NCBI RefSeq assembly: GCF_000577245.1
Contig: NZ_CBYO010000014.1
Coordinates: 1-64,000 of the forward strand
From: Paucisalibacillus algeriensis
Lineage (GTDB): Bacteria; Bacillota; Bacilli; Bacillales; Amphibacillaceae
Direction of reading: 5' to 3'
DNA: 64,000 nt
The notes under the pieces: model-generated
Databases searched by the model: none
Told to the model about the DNA's origin: nothing
The model's input: only the letters and a program-made list of their open reading frames with translations
Made by a program: the position numbers and the translations under genes
Shown: piece by piece, positions 48,184 through 57,539 of the stretch
Layout: the number at the start of each line of letters is the position of its first letter
Position numbering within the stretch: the stretch's first letter is position 1

Positions 48184-50967
48184 TTAAAACCATTCTTTCG
48201 CTTTTTGCATTAGCTGTTTTGTAGTATCGAAAGAAATTGGTATTTGTGGTATAGAATCAGTAAAGTATTTACCATAGGATGATCTGATAATTCGTGCGTC
48301 ACATATAAAGACAATTCCTCTGTCATTTGTGGAGCGAATTAGCCTTCCAAATCCTTGCTTAAAACGGATCACCGCATTCGGTAATGAAAGGTCATAAAAA
48401 GCATTTCCACCAGCCCTTTTCATATCTACTGCTTTTGCTTCATAAACTGGATGATTCGGTGGCTGGAATGGGAGTCTTACAATTACTAAACATGACAAAT
48501 CATCACCCGGAATATCCACCCCTTCCCAGAACGAACTTGTACCAAGAAGAATAGACTGATCAAAAGTTTGAAAATTCTTTTTTAATCTTTCCCTGCTTCC
48601 ACTGGATATACCTTGTGCAATGAGTACAAACTTTTCATTTTCCATTGTTTCTTTCAGTAAATAATAAGATTTTTTAAGCATATCGTAAGATGTAAATAAT
48701 ACCAACATCCTACCATTTGTAATTTCAGCAAGGGATAATATGGATTCCGATGTTGCTGCAATAAAATCATCTATATTTCCATAATTAATATCTGGAAAAT
48801 CATTCGGTACCATTACCCTAACCTGTTTATCATAGAAAAAAGGAGATGCTATCTTCTTTGTGGACAGCCTATCTTTTGGAATTCCTACTCTTTTTCGGAT
48901 AAAATCAAATGAATTTCTCATAGTTAGAGTTGCACTTGTTAAAATAACACTTTCTTTCACATCAAAGAAGTTTTTTTGTAAAATCGATGATACATTTATA
49001 GGTTCGCAATATAAATAAACTGCATTTTTCGCGCCATATGCTTCGATTTCAATCCACTTTACATTGACCGAATCATTATCCATTAAGAATAACTGCTCTA
49101 ACCCATCAATGAACGACTGTAATATTTCAATTCGACGTTCTGTCTCATCTTTTACTTCTTTAACAGCTAAATTTTGACTTAGTAAGTTTAATAAATGTAC
49201 CAAATCACGAATATAGAATATTAATCTTGTTGCCATTTCCTTAATTAGACTCCAGTTCTTATCGACTTCATCCTTTTTCTCGTATCGGTATTGAATTCTT
49301 CCGACATCACTAAGAACCTTTTGTGATCCATTTTTATTTAAAACATATTGAAAAATGGTTCGAAACAAATCATCTAATTCATATTTCGCTAATGTCAATA
49401 GATCATTCCAACGATCTTTAACATCAACATCTCCATTAGCGGCAAGATCAATATTCAAATTATCTAGCCATTTTCCTTCTCCAAAAGCACCTATTTGGTT
49501 GAATAGATGTTGCATATTCACATAATCTAATTTTAAACCATAATACTTAGAAGCAGTTTCCTCCAAATGATGTGCCTCATCAATGATAGCCTTGTCATAG
49601 TTTGGAAGGTACTGATAATCATGAAAGATATCTGTACATAATAATGCATGATTTGTAATGATAATATCTGCTAATTGAGCATTTCTTCTGGCCTTTTGGT
49701 AATAGGAGTATTTAAACCATGGTGACGTTGGGTCTGCAAGTCCTTCCACTTCAGCTGATATTCGCTTATAGAAAATTTGGCCATGGGAAGGTAAATGCAA
49801 TTCATCGATATCACCTGTCTCTGTTTCTAATAACCATACAAGTATCATTGCCTTTGTTAAAGCTGTGTCATAATTATCATGTTGTACTGAATAAAGTTCA
49901 TTAGCGAACTTTTCAATACTAATATAGTGCTGCTTTCCCTTCAGTAATGCAACTTTAAATGGAATCTTAACTAGCTCTCTTATTAAAGGTATTTCTTCTT
50001 CCAGTAATTGTGACTGTAATTGTGTTGTGTACGTACTTATTACAATTTTTTTATTTGATTTAACAGCCTCATAAATACTCGGAATTAAGTATGCTAATGA
50101 TTTCCCGGTACCTGTTTCGGCCTCGATTAATGCGTGTTTACTCGCCTGAAAAGAATCAAATATATCCTCAGACATGATTCGCTGTCCATCCCTCTTCTCA
50201 TAATTTTTCATTGTGGATTCCATCGTTCCACCTATTTCATAGATGGAATCCAGGTATTCACCAAATGATGAGGTAATGGTGACTTTATCACGTTTTTCTG
50301 GTGATATATTACGAAAAGCTAACCCTTTATAGCTCGTAAATTTTGTACCTTCCACTGAGTAAGATAACGCCTCTAACTGTAGGTTTAATAGCTCATATAA
50401 ATCTGATTTTAATATCTTTTCAATTTTTAAAAGATGGTTAATTGTCTCATTTGGTAAGGTAGAAATCTTGTCTTGTAACTTAATAAAAAGTTTAGCGGTA
50501 ACATAGGCATCTGACAAGGCACGATGTGGATTATCATGTTCTATATTTAGAAACTCTGCTAGGATGCCCAATTTATATCCAGGTGAATGAGGATATAATA
50601 TTCTTGTCAGTTCAACGGTATCAAGTACAGGGTTCTTCAAACTTGGTTTTCCGATTGCAGATAACTCTGCATTTAAAAATCCTAAATCGAATGGAACATT
50701 ATGGGCAATTAAATAGCTATCTTCAAGTATTTCAACAATTACTTCAGCCATTTCAGAGAAAGTTGGAGCATCCGCAACATCTTCATCTTTAATACCAGTC
50801 AATTGCGTAATAAATGGTGGTATAGACTTACCTGGGTATAACATGGTAGAAAATTCATCAACAATCTCATTATTTTCAATTACAACCATACCCACTTCGA
50901 TAATTTTATCTTGGCTTGCGCTTGAGTTTCCTGTTGTTTCTAGATCCAAGACAACAAATCGATTCAT
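48184..50967 (-). CDS. dinG: DinG-family helicase with N-terminal 3'-5' exonuclease domain
   Basis: This protein has about 927 residues. An N-terminal DEDD exonuclease domain (FVVLDLETTG at 3-12, HNVPFDLGFLN, HRALSDAYVTAKL) is fused to an XPD/DinG-like superfamily 2 helicase core with Walker A EAETGTGKSLAYL near 285, DEAH in IIDEAHHLEE near 460 and GRLIRSTNDRG near 880. The iron-sulfur cysteines of E. coli DinG are not evident, as in Bacillus and Staphylococcus forms. ATG 50967 follows AAGGGTGG. The neighbour upstream is birA. Confidence 0.93.
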   Translation of the reverse strand: MNRFVVLDLETTGNSSASQDKIIEVGMVVIENNEIVDEFSTMLYPGKSIPPFITQLTGIKDEDVADAPTFSEMAEVIVEILEDSYLIAHNVPFDLGFLNAELSAIGKPSLKNPVLDTVELTRILYPHSPGYKLGILAEFLNIEHDNPHRALSDAYVTAKLFIKLQDKISTLPNETINHLLKIEKILKSDLYELLNLQLEALSYSVEGTKFTSYKGLAFRNISPEKRDKVTITSSFGEYLDSIYEIGGTMESTMKNYEKRDGQRIMSEDIFDSFQASKHALIEAETGTGKSLAYLIPSIYEAVKSNKKIVISTYTTQLQSQLLEEEIPLIRELVKIPFKVALLKGKQHYISIEKFANELYSVQHDNYDTALTKAMILVWLLETETGDIDELHLPSHGQIFYKRISAEVEGLADPTSPWFKYSYYQKARRNAQLADIIITNHALLCTDIFHDYQYLPNYDKAIIDEAHHLEETASKYYGLKLDYVNMQHLFNQIGAFGEGKWLDNLNIDLAANGDVDVKDRWNDLLTLAKYELDDLFRTIFQYVLNKNGSQKVLSDVGRIQYRYEKKDEVDKNWSLIKEMATRLIFYIRDLVHLLNLLSQNLAVKEVKDETERRIEILQSFIDGLEQLFLMDNDSVNVKWIEIEAYGAKNAVYLYCEPINVSSILQKNFFDVKESVILTSATLTMRNSFDFIRKRVGIPKDRLSTKKIASPFFYDKQVRVMVPNDFPDINYGNIDDFIAATSESILSLAEITNGRMLVLFTSYDMLKKSYYLLKETMENEKFVLIAQGISSGSRERLKKNFQTFDQSILLGTSSFWEGVDIPGDDLSCLVIVRLPFQPPNHPVYEAKAVDMKRAGGNAFYDLSLPNAVIRFKQGFGRLIRSTNDRGIVFICDARIIRSSYGKYFTDSIPQIPISFDTTKQLMQKAKEWF

Positions 50968-51194
50968 TTCATCACCACCCTTGCCTTTCATTATATAATG
51001 TATCCAAATAAAAATTCATTTCTATTATACAGTTCGTAACGGATGTAAGCAGCCCGTATATACATTGCTTCTAAAAGCCACAATCTTTTAGTAAACAGCC
51101 TATTAATTATGGACGAACACCAGATTAAAACTACAGGTAGAAGGTTGTCCCAGGTAATAGGTTAAATACCAAAAGACACCTTCAAAGCATTTGC

Positions 51195-52184
51195 TTAATG
51201 ACGGATACCGAACCAATCAATTTCTCCAGAATAAATCTTATGAATAACGCCATCATCGTACTTAGCCAGTAGTGCTCCATCTTCCGCTATACCTGTTAGA
51301 ATTGCATCTTGAACACTCTGGAAAGTTTTCAGTTGAACCTTTTCACCAAGACGATATCCATAGCTTTCCCATCTTTTTTTAATAATAGAGAAACCATGGT
51401 TGATATATTCGGCATATGACTTTTCAAACGCAACAAAAATCCTTTGGATTAATTTCGTAATATCCCACTCTTTACCAGATTCAATCATCAAGGATGTTGC
51501 TTTTGATTGTATATCATCTGGTATTTCACCATCATCATGATTCACATTCATCCCAATGCCGATTACAATATATTGAATTTGATCTTGCTCTGCTTGCATC
51601 TCTGTTAAAATGCCCGAAACTTTTCTATCATGTAGGATAATATCGTTTGGCCATTTAATTTTTGGGTCTAATTCTAGTTCTTTTTTCATCACATCAGCTA
51701 ACACTGTTGCTGTTAGAAGCGTTAATTGAGGTGCTAAATAAGGGAGTATTGTAGGTCTTAGAATAATACTCATCCAAATCCCTTTGTTTTTTTTACTATA
51801 CCACTCGCGTTGTAATCTACCTTTTCCGGCAGTTTGTTCATCTGCGATAACAACTGTTCCATGGGGGGCATTATCCATTGCTAATTGATGTGCTAGTAAT
51901 TGAGTTGAATTTATTGTTTCTTTATGTAAAATTGATTTCCCTAACCAATTCGTTTCTAGCCCCCATTGGACAGTATTTTCACTAACTTTACTCGGGGATT
52001 TTATGATTCGATATCCTTTATTACGTTTTGCCTCAATAACATAACCGTCTTTTTCTAATTCCTTCATATGCTTCCAAATAGCACTCCGTGAAATCTGCAG
52101 TAGATCAGAAATTTCCTGTCCAGAGATAAAATTTCCATCATTTATTGATAATACATGTATTAGTTTACTCCGGGTGGATTCCAT
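51195..52184 (-). CDS. birA: biotin-protein ligase / biotin repressor BirA
   Basis: This 329-residue protein attaches biotin to carboxylases and represses biotin genes. It has an N-terminal winged helix (residues 1-60, FISGQEISDLLQISRSAIWKHM) and a ligase core with the ATP loop GKGRLQREWYS near 122 and KWPNDIIL near 176. Its start lies 25 bases inside the end of cca. The panBCD genes that follow birA in B. subtilis are absent, and dinG comes next after a 200-base gap. Confidence 0.93.
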   Translation of the reverse strand: MESTRSKLIHVLSINDGNFISGQEISDLLQISRSAIWKHMKELEKDGYVIEAKRNKGYRIIKSPSKVSENTVQWGLETNWLGKSILHKETINSTQLLAHQLAMDNAPHGTVVIADEQTAGKGRLQREWYSKKNKGIWMSIILRPTILPYLAPQLTLLTATVLADVMKKELELDPKIKWPNDIILHDRKVSGILTEMQAEQDQIQYIVIGIGMNVNHDDGEIPDDIQSKATSLMIESGKEWDITKLIQRIFVAFEKSYAEYINHGFSIIKKRWESYGYRLGEKVQLKTFQSVQDAILTGIAEDGALLAKYDDGVIHKIYSGEIDWFGIRH

Positions 52185-53362
52185 TTTATCCAGTCCTTTA
52201 ATTTTGAATTCTTGTTTTCAATTTTGCCTTCAACCACTAATTTCTCAATTTTTATTAAAATCTCCTGAATCCAAGGTCCTTTTTTCCTATTGGGAAACAG
52301 TTCTATTATATCATTTCCGTTAATATCTAGGTCTGATTTAGACAAAATTACTAAATCACTTTTAAGTTTTAATAACCTTTCCTCATTAACCTTCTGAGAA
52401 AAAACAATTTCTGTTAAACGTGAAAAAGCCATATGCATGTCTGGTAGAAGTTTGTAAACAAGCATATTATCTAAACCGTTTGACTTGTAATAATTAATTG
52501 CATCATTTAAAAGTACTGCTTCTTTTTGTACTTTGTTTGAGCATTTCCAACCCTTTGTAATTGTTCGTATATCGACACTAGGTTCTGTTTGATGAACGAG
52601 ACAAATCACTTCTGCCAATGAATGAACTGGTCGTACTTTTTCACCTATCTTATGTAAAATATGATACTTATTTAGTACCGGTAAATGCTGCTCAATCCCT
52701 AAGTCGTTCATATACTTCAAACCTGTTTTAACAAACATACCTGAAAATAATTTCTGTATTTCTACGGTAATCCGTTCTATAGCCAGCCCTTCAATTGCTG
52801 GTTTAACATCTTGAATAGCAAGAAGTGTTTCTTGTTCAATTGTAAAACCTAACTGACTAGAAAATCGAAATGCTCGTAAAATGCGCAGTGGGTCTTCTTT
52901 TAATCGTTCTTTTCCGTTTCCAACGGTACGAAGAAGTCCATGAAGTAAATCCTCTTGACCATGAAATAGATCAAGAATCTTCCCATCTTTATCCATCGCC
53001 AAAGCATTAATTGTAAAATCACGTCGGGCTAAATCCTGTTCAATTTTGTCAATAAACTGAACCGAATCCGGATGACGACCATCAGAATAGTCACTCTCAA
53101 CACGAAAAGTAGTAACCTCGTACGAGACTTTATTATACCTTACAATCACCGTTCCATGTTCAATACCAACCGGTATGACCTCGTCAAAGATTGTTTGGAT
53201 CATATCCGGTTTAGCGGAGGTTGTAATATCAATATCTCCAATAGGGCGTTTTAACAATAAGTCACGAACACATCCACCAACAAAATATGCTTGGTGTCCT
53301 GCCTGTTCAATTTTATCAATTATATAAAGTGCATCTTGGAAAGGACCTGTTAATAGGCTCAT
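52160..53362 (-). CDS. cca: CCA tRNA nucleotidyltransferase
   Basis: This 400-residue class II enzyme adds or repairs the CCA end of tRNA. Motifs are AYFVGGCVRDLLLKRPIGDIDI (metal-binding DxD near 40), RDFTINALAMD near 114, and EDPLRILRAFRFSSQLGF near 160. ATG 53362 follows GAGGTG. Its 3' end overlaps birA by 25 bases, and bshA is upstream by 18 bases, so this is a bshA-cca-birA run as in B. subtilis. Confidence 0.94.
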   Translation of the reverse strand: MSLLTGPFQDALYIIDKIEQAGHQAYFVGGCVRDLLLKRPIGDIDITTSAKPDMIQTIFDEVIPVGIEHGTVIVRYNKVSYEVTTFRVESDYSDGRHPDSVQFIDKIEQDLARRDFTINALAMDKDGKILDLFHGQEDLLHGLLRTVGNGKERLKEDPLRILRAFRFSSQLGFTIEQETLLAIQDVKPAIEGLAIERITVEIQKLFSGMFVKTGLKYMNDLGIEQHLPVLNKYHILHKIGEKVRPVHSLAEVICLVHQTEPSVDIRTITKGWKCSNKVQKEAVLLNDAINYYKSNGLDNMLVYKLLPDMHMAFSRLTEIVFSQKVNEERLLKLKSDLVILSKSDLDINGNDIIELFPNRKKGPWIQEILIKIEKLVVEGKIENKNSKLKDWIKWNPPGVN

Positions 53363-53380
53363 AAATACACCTCAATTTTA

Positions 53381-54505
53381 CTAATCATATAATACATCCT
53401 TATATAGCTCGATATATTGATTCAAAATAATAGTGGAATGAAAATAATCTTTAACATGCTGTAATGCATTACTTGAAAATTTCTTCATTAAATTTTCGTC
53501 TGTCAATAATCTTTTTGCGTAGATTGCTGCCGTTTCGATATCCCCTAACTCAACAACAAACCCTGTTTCCTCTTGTACAATAACCTCAGGTATCCCACCA
53601 ACATTTGTTCCGATACAAGGAACTTCACACGCCATTCCCTCTAACAGTACCAGTCCAAAGCTCTCTTTTTCGGACATTAGTAAATTTAAATCTGATATCG
53701 AAAGAAGATCGCTAATATTTTTTTGTTTACCAAGGAATAAGACATCGTTTCTTAAACCTAGCTTGTCAACTAATTGAATGGTATTCGAGTACTCTGGCCC
53801 ATCTCCCACTAAAAGCAGTTTCGCTTTCAAATCATCACGAATTAATTTAAAAGTATGGACAATATCATCTAACCGTTTAACTTTTCGGAAATTAGAAATA
53901 TGAATTACAACTTTTTCATCCGTTTCGATTCCGTACTGGGCTTTAATATGTTTTAAATCTTTTTTAAAGTATTCCTCTTCATTAACAAAATTGTAAATGA
54001 CTTTAATATCTTTCTCTACATCAATCATTGTTTTAGTTTGTTCGACCAAATCTTTGGATACTGCAGTTACAGCATCGGAATTTTCAATACCATATTTAAT
54101 CATCCGTTTAAACGTATTGTCAATTCCTAGCACAGTTATATCAGTTCCATGAAGGGTTGTAACAATTTTCACAGGACGTTTAGCCATATCACGCGCCAAA
54201 ATAGCACAGACAGCATGTGGCAATGCGTAATGAACATGAAGAATATCTAATTCCTCTCTGTCAATCACTTCTGCCATTTTTGTTGCCAACGCTAAATCAT
54301 ATGGAGGGTATTGAAAGACTGGATAATGACTCATCTCCACCTCATGATAATAAATATTGGGGTGCACCTGATTCAATCGGAATGGTAAACCAGATGTAAT
54401 AAAGTGAATTTCATATCCTTGCTCTGCTAATAGCATACCTAACTCTGTTGCAATAACACCTGACCCACCTACAGTTGGATAACATGTGATTCCTATTTTT
54501 TTCAT
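53381..54505 (-). CDS. bshA: N-acetyl-alpha-glucosaminyl L-malate synthase BshA
   Basis: This 374-residue GT4 glycosyltransferase performs the first step of bacillithiol synthesis, joining GlcNAc from UDP-GlcNAc to malate. The GT4 features are [14 protein letters not shown] near the start, VGDGPEY near 236 and [18 protein letters not shown] near 280. It starts within mgsA's last codon (ATGA overlap). The next step enzyme, BshB1 (YpjG), is not next to it here as it is in B. subtilis. Confidence 0.92.
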   Translation of the reverse strand: MKKIGITCYPTVGGSGVIATELGMLLAEQGYEIHFITSGLPFRLNQVHPNIYYHEVEMSHYPVFQYPPYDLALATKMAEVIDREELDILHVHYALPHAVCAILARDMAKRPVKIVTTLHGTDITVLGIDNTFKRMIKYGIENSDAVTAVSKDLVEQTKTMIDVEKDIKVIYNFVNEEEYFKKDLKHIKAQYGIETDEKVVIHISNFRKVKRLDDIVHTFKLIRDDLKAKLLLVGDGPEYSNTIQLVDKLGLRNDVLFLGKQKNISDLLSISDLNLLMSEKESFGLVLLEGMACEVPCIGTNVGGIPEVIVQEETGFVVELGDIETAAIYAKRLLTDENLMKKFSSNALQHVKDYFHSTIILNQYIELYKDVLYD

Positions 54506-54918
54506 ACTTCCTTATCTCTTCTCTCTTTTAATACTTTTCTCCAATCCATATCCCCTCGTTCTAAACCATGTATAAATATCTCAGCAGAACTTATGTTGGT
54601 AGCAAGCGGAATTTGATGAACATCGCACAGTCTAATAAGTGCACTCACGTCAGGCTCATGTGGCTGTGCGGTTAATGGGTCACGGAAAAAAATAACCATA
54701 TCCATTTCATTATTTGCTATCATTGCACCTATTTGCTGGTCACCCCCTAAAGGGCCTGATTGGAACCTATGAATAGAAAGACCAGTTTCCTCACTTATCT
54801 TTTGACCCGTTGTACCAGTTGCAAACAAGTTATGCTTCTCTAGTACATGCTTATACGCTAGTGCAAAGTTAATAATGATGGGTTTCTTTTTGTTATGGGC
54901 AATTAATGCAATATTCAT
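54502..54918 (-). CDS. mgsA: methylglyoxal synthase
   Basis: This 138-residue enzyme converts dihydroxyacetone phosphate to methylglyoxal. The catalytic region [14 protein letters not shown] near residue 78 and the phosphate site [12 protein letters not shown] near 54 are intact. Its stop overlaps the bshA start by 4 bases (ATGA). Methylglyoxal detoxification uses bacillithiol, so the pairing with bshA is functionally sensible. ATG 54918 follows GGGAGGTAG. Confidence 0.94.
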   Translation of the reverse strand: MNIALIAHNKKKPIIINFALAYKHVLEKHNLFATGTTGQKISEETGLSIHRFQSGPLGGDQQIGAMIANNEMDMVIFFRDPLTAQPHEPDVSALIRLCDVHQIPLATNISSAEIFIHGLERGDMDWRKVLKERRDKEV

Positions 54919-54932
54919 TTAGCTACCTCCCA

Positions 54933-55724
54933 TTATGAATCTAAGTCGAGCACATTCTCTAATCCATAAACAAGTTCTTCTAAACCTAAGACATTGTTCA
55001 CAGATAATTTGATCCCTTCCATAAAAGACTTTCTATTCATAGAATCATGCTTTATTGTTAGTAACTGACCCTCACCACCAAAGATCACTTCCTGATGCGC
55101 AACTAATCCAGGTAATCGCACACTATGTATATGTATCCCATCATCCACTGCTCCTCTTGCACCTTTTAGCACTTCAATTTCCTCTTGATTACCTTGTCTC
55201 TTCGATTTACGGACTGTTTTAATCATTTCAGCTGTTTTGAAGGCTGTTCCTGATGGTGCATCAACCTTATTGTCATGGTGCTTTTCAATAATTTCAATAT
55301 CAGAAAGATATTTTGCAGCTATTTTTGAGAAATGCATCATGAGAATGGCTCCAATTGCAAAGTTTGGTGCAATAATACATCCAGTATTACTTTCTCTAGA
55401 AGCCCTTTCAATATCTGCTAGCTGTTCAGCAGTAAAACCTGTTGTTCCAACTACACAGCGAATTTTCTTTTGTAATGCCATCATGATATGATTATAACTT
55501 GCTTCTGCAACAGTTAGGTCAATTAAAACATCGACATCGGATCCATAAAAGGCTTCCTCCGGATGTTGAAAGACAGGGATACCTTTTTCAGCTAATAATG
55601 ATATTCCGGCTTCTTTTCGATCAATACAACTAACTAATTCAAAATCTGGTTCTCCTATTACCATTCTGATTGCCTCACTGCCCATTCGACCACGGGGACC
55701 TGCAATAACAATTTTTATACTCAT
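54933..55724 (-). CDS. dapB: 4-hydroxy-tetrahydrodipicolinate reductase DapB
   Basis: This 263-residue enzyme of lysine and diaminopimelate synthesis has the NAD(P)H motif AGPRGRMGSEAI near residue 8 and the catalytic EKHHDNKVDAPSGTA near 150. ATG 55724 follows AGGAGG; the frame extends to 55784 but that part overlaps the ypjD stop region and lacks an SD. It lies 22 bases after ypjD and before mgsA in the same transcript. Diaminopimelate and dipicolinate link it to cell wall and spores. Confidence 0.94.
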   Translation of the reverse strand: MSIKIVIAGPRGRMGSEAIRMVIGEPDFELVSCIDRKEAGISLLAEKGIPVFQHPEEAFYGSDVDVLIDLTVAEASYNHIMMALQKKIRCVVGTTGFTAEQLADIERASRESNTGCIIAPNFAIGAILMMHFSKIAAKYLSDIEIIEKHHDNKVDAPSGTAFKTAEMIKTVRKSKRQGNQEEIEVLKGARGAVDDGIHIHSVRLPGLVAHQEVIFGGEGQLLTIKHDSMNRKSFMEGIKLSVNNVLGLEELVYGLENVLDLDS

Positions 55725-55746
55725 TTTACAATTCCTCCTGATGCAG

Positions 55747-56076
55747 TTACTTTTTAGTCCATCTATCTTTATCTCTTGTTTCAAATTTAGTCATAGATCT
55801 ATTAAATGAATCAGAAAGATCTATTTGCAGTGAATTTGCTATGCATGTTATGACAAAGATAATATCACCTAATTCATCTTCAATTGTATTCGCTTCTTCT
55901 GTTACCTTTTTTGGCTTCTCGCCATGATAATGGTTTACTTCACGAGCAAGTTCTCCTACTTCTTCGGTTAACCGAGCCATCAAGGAAAGTGGAGAAAAGT
56001 ATCCCTCTTTATACTGACTAATATAGTCGTCTACTCTTTTTTGAATTTCCTCTGTTGTTAATCCTGACCTATTAAT
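55747..56076 (-). CDS. ypjD: MazG-like nucleotide pyrophosphohydrolase YpjD, apparently with a non-AUG start
   Basis: This protein has about 109 residues and a MazG-like fold: the conserved LTEEVGELAREVNHYHGEK and IEDELGDIIFVITCIANSL carry the metal-binding acidic residues. The region LTTEEIQKRVDDY...YFSPLSLMARL upstream of ATG 55983 matches the N-terminus of B. subtilis YpjD as I recall it. No ATG, GTG or TTG precedes it in frame before the TAA at 56092-56094. AAAGGAG at 56087-56093 is 7 bases from ATC 56079 and 10 from ATT 56076, so initiation at ATT or ATC is likely. A truncated protein from 55983 would lack the first helix. Confidence 0.75.
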   Translation of the reverse strand: MNRSGLTTEEIQKRVDDYISQYKEGYFSPLSLMARLTEEVGELAREVNHYHGEKPKKVTEEANTIEDELGDIIFVITCIANSLQIDLSDSFNRSMTKFETRDKDRWTKK

Positions 56077-56288
56077 GATATTCCGACTCCTTTATTTATT
56101 ATATTCTTTAATGTTAGCGAATAGCGGTATATTTGACAAATTATTTAGCTAGGTAAAACATTGTTCTACATCTTTAAATTGATTATAATGAGTAAAGCGC
56201 AGGGACTCCTGGACAAAGCAACTTTAATTGTACTAACTATTAATAGCGTGTTTATCTTGGTGGTCCATACATAATTGGAGGTACAGCA

Positions 56289-57161
56289 ATGATTTTTGGG
56301 TTGAGAATTAAGAATATCATATTTATTTTACTTGGAGCTGCCATATTTTCTTTTGGAATCGTTCACTTTAATATGCAACACAACTTAGGAGAAGGTGGAT
56401 TTACGGGCATCACGCTTATTTTGTTCTTTGCGTTTCACTGGGATCCAGCTATCACGAATATTATATTAAACATACCCATTCTTCTTGTCGGATGGAAATT
56501 CCTTGGGAGAAATACATTTTTCTACACAATCATCGGAACGTTGTCCGTTTCATTGTTCTTGAGTATTTTTCAAATTAATCCTTTTGATATTCATCTGGAA
56601 CAGGACATGTTTCTTGTCTCCTTATTTGCCGGTGTATTTATCGGAGTTGGGCTTGGGATCGTGTTTCGCTATGGGGGTACTACCGGAGGGGTAGATATTA
56701 TTGCGAGGATTGTCCATAAATATGTCGGATGGAGTATGGGAAGAACGATGTTTATGTTTGACTTCCTTGTTATTGCAACCTCAATCTTCACTATCCTCGA
56801 ACTAGCACAAGGAATGTATACATTAGTTGCCGTTTACGTTGGTGCAAGGGTTATTGATTTTATTCAAGAAGGAGCATATACTGCTAGAGGTGCAACGATA
56901 ATTTCATCTAAAAGTGACGAAATCGCTCAGAAAATCATGAATAAAATGGAACGAGGAGTTACTGTACTAGATGGTCGTGGTAGCTTCACGGGTGAAAAAC
57001 GTGATGTATTATACTGTGTTGTGGGTAGAAATGAAATAGTTAAACTTAAAAACATTATCAACTCCATAGACCCACATGCATTTGTTGCAGTAGGTGCTGT
57101 TCATGACGTTCTAGGTGAAGGGTTCACTCTAGATGAAAATAAAAATCCAATAAATGATTAG
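56289..57161 (+). CDS. ypjC: YitT-family membrane protein YpjC (DUF2179)
   Basis: This 290-residue protein has five to six membrane helices in the first 200 residues (GLRIKNIIFILLGAAIFSFG onward, with GTTGGVDIIARI near 137) and a C-terminal soluble DUF2179 domain (RGVTVLDGRGSFTGEKRDVLY). The function is unknown. The position near ypjD/dapB matches B. subtilis, but here it is on the opposite strand from its neighbours. ATG 56289 follows TTGGAGGT. Confidence 0.85.
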   Translation: MIFGLRIKNIIFILLGAAIFSFGIVHFNMQHNLGEGGFTGITLILFFAFHWDPAITNIILNIPILLVGWKFLGRNTFFYTIIGTLSVSLFLSIFQINPFDIHLEQDMFLVSLFAGVFIGVGLGIVFRYGGTTGGVDIIARIVHKYVGWSMGRTMFMFDFLVIATSIFTILELAQGMYTLVAVYVGARVIDFIQEGAYTARGATIISSKSDEIAQKIMNKMERGVTVLDGRGSFTGEKRDVLYCVVGRNEIVKLKNIINSIDPHAFVAVGAVHDVLGEGFTLDENKNPIND

Positions 57162-57291
57162 AACGTTAACACAATTTAATGAGTTCCCGGGGTTTTCACC
57201 TAAAAGGTAAGATTCAAATACTACAGTATGGTATGTCAAAATGTTACTATCATGTCAATTTGCTTTAGGGCTTTGGCTTAAATATATAGTC

Positions 57292-57420
57292 GATAGAAAC
57301 TGTGCGGTAACCATTTAAATATTAGTGAAGCTAGGAACTACCGCTACGGCAGAATACTCCGCTTTCCGTAGCGGGTATGTTGCTCAACCATAAATCTGTA
57401 GTTACCGTACAGTTTCTTTC
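57292..57420. repeat. 129-bp palindromic intergenic element with terminal inverted repeats
   Basis: The outer 21-bp arms (57292-57312 and 57400-57420) match at 18 of 21 positions, with core GAAACTGTGCGGTAAC. An inner perfect stem CCGCTACGG / CCGTAGCGG is at 57341-57349 and 57366-57374. There is no ORF inside. A partial relative lies at 33545-33629. It fills most of the 57162-57539 gap and could be a small non-autonomous mobile element or a REP-like repeat. Confidence 0.65.
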
Positions 57421-57457
57421 AATTTGGCGGCGAAGGTATTGAAGACAAGATAATGAA

Positions 57458-57512
57458 AAATCCGAACTAATACGAATTCTATAGTAAGAATTTCGCATTA
57501 AAGTTCGGATTT
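57458..57512 (-). terminator. terminator of the YugP-like peptidase gene
   Basis: AAATCCGAACT pairs perfectly with AGTTCGGATTT with further pairing inside. T-run follows on the minus strand, just past the gene's stop. Confidence 0.8.
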
Positions 57513-57539
57513 CTCTTTACCTTTAATATTTTTGTATCA

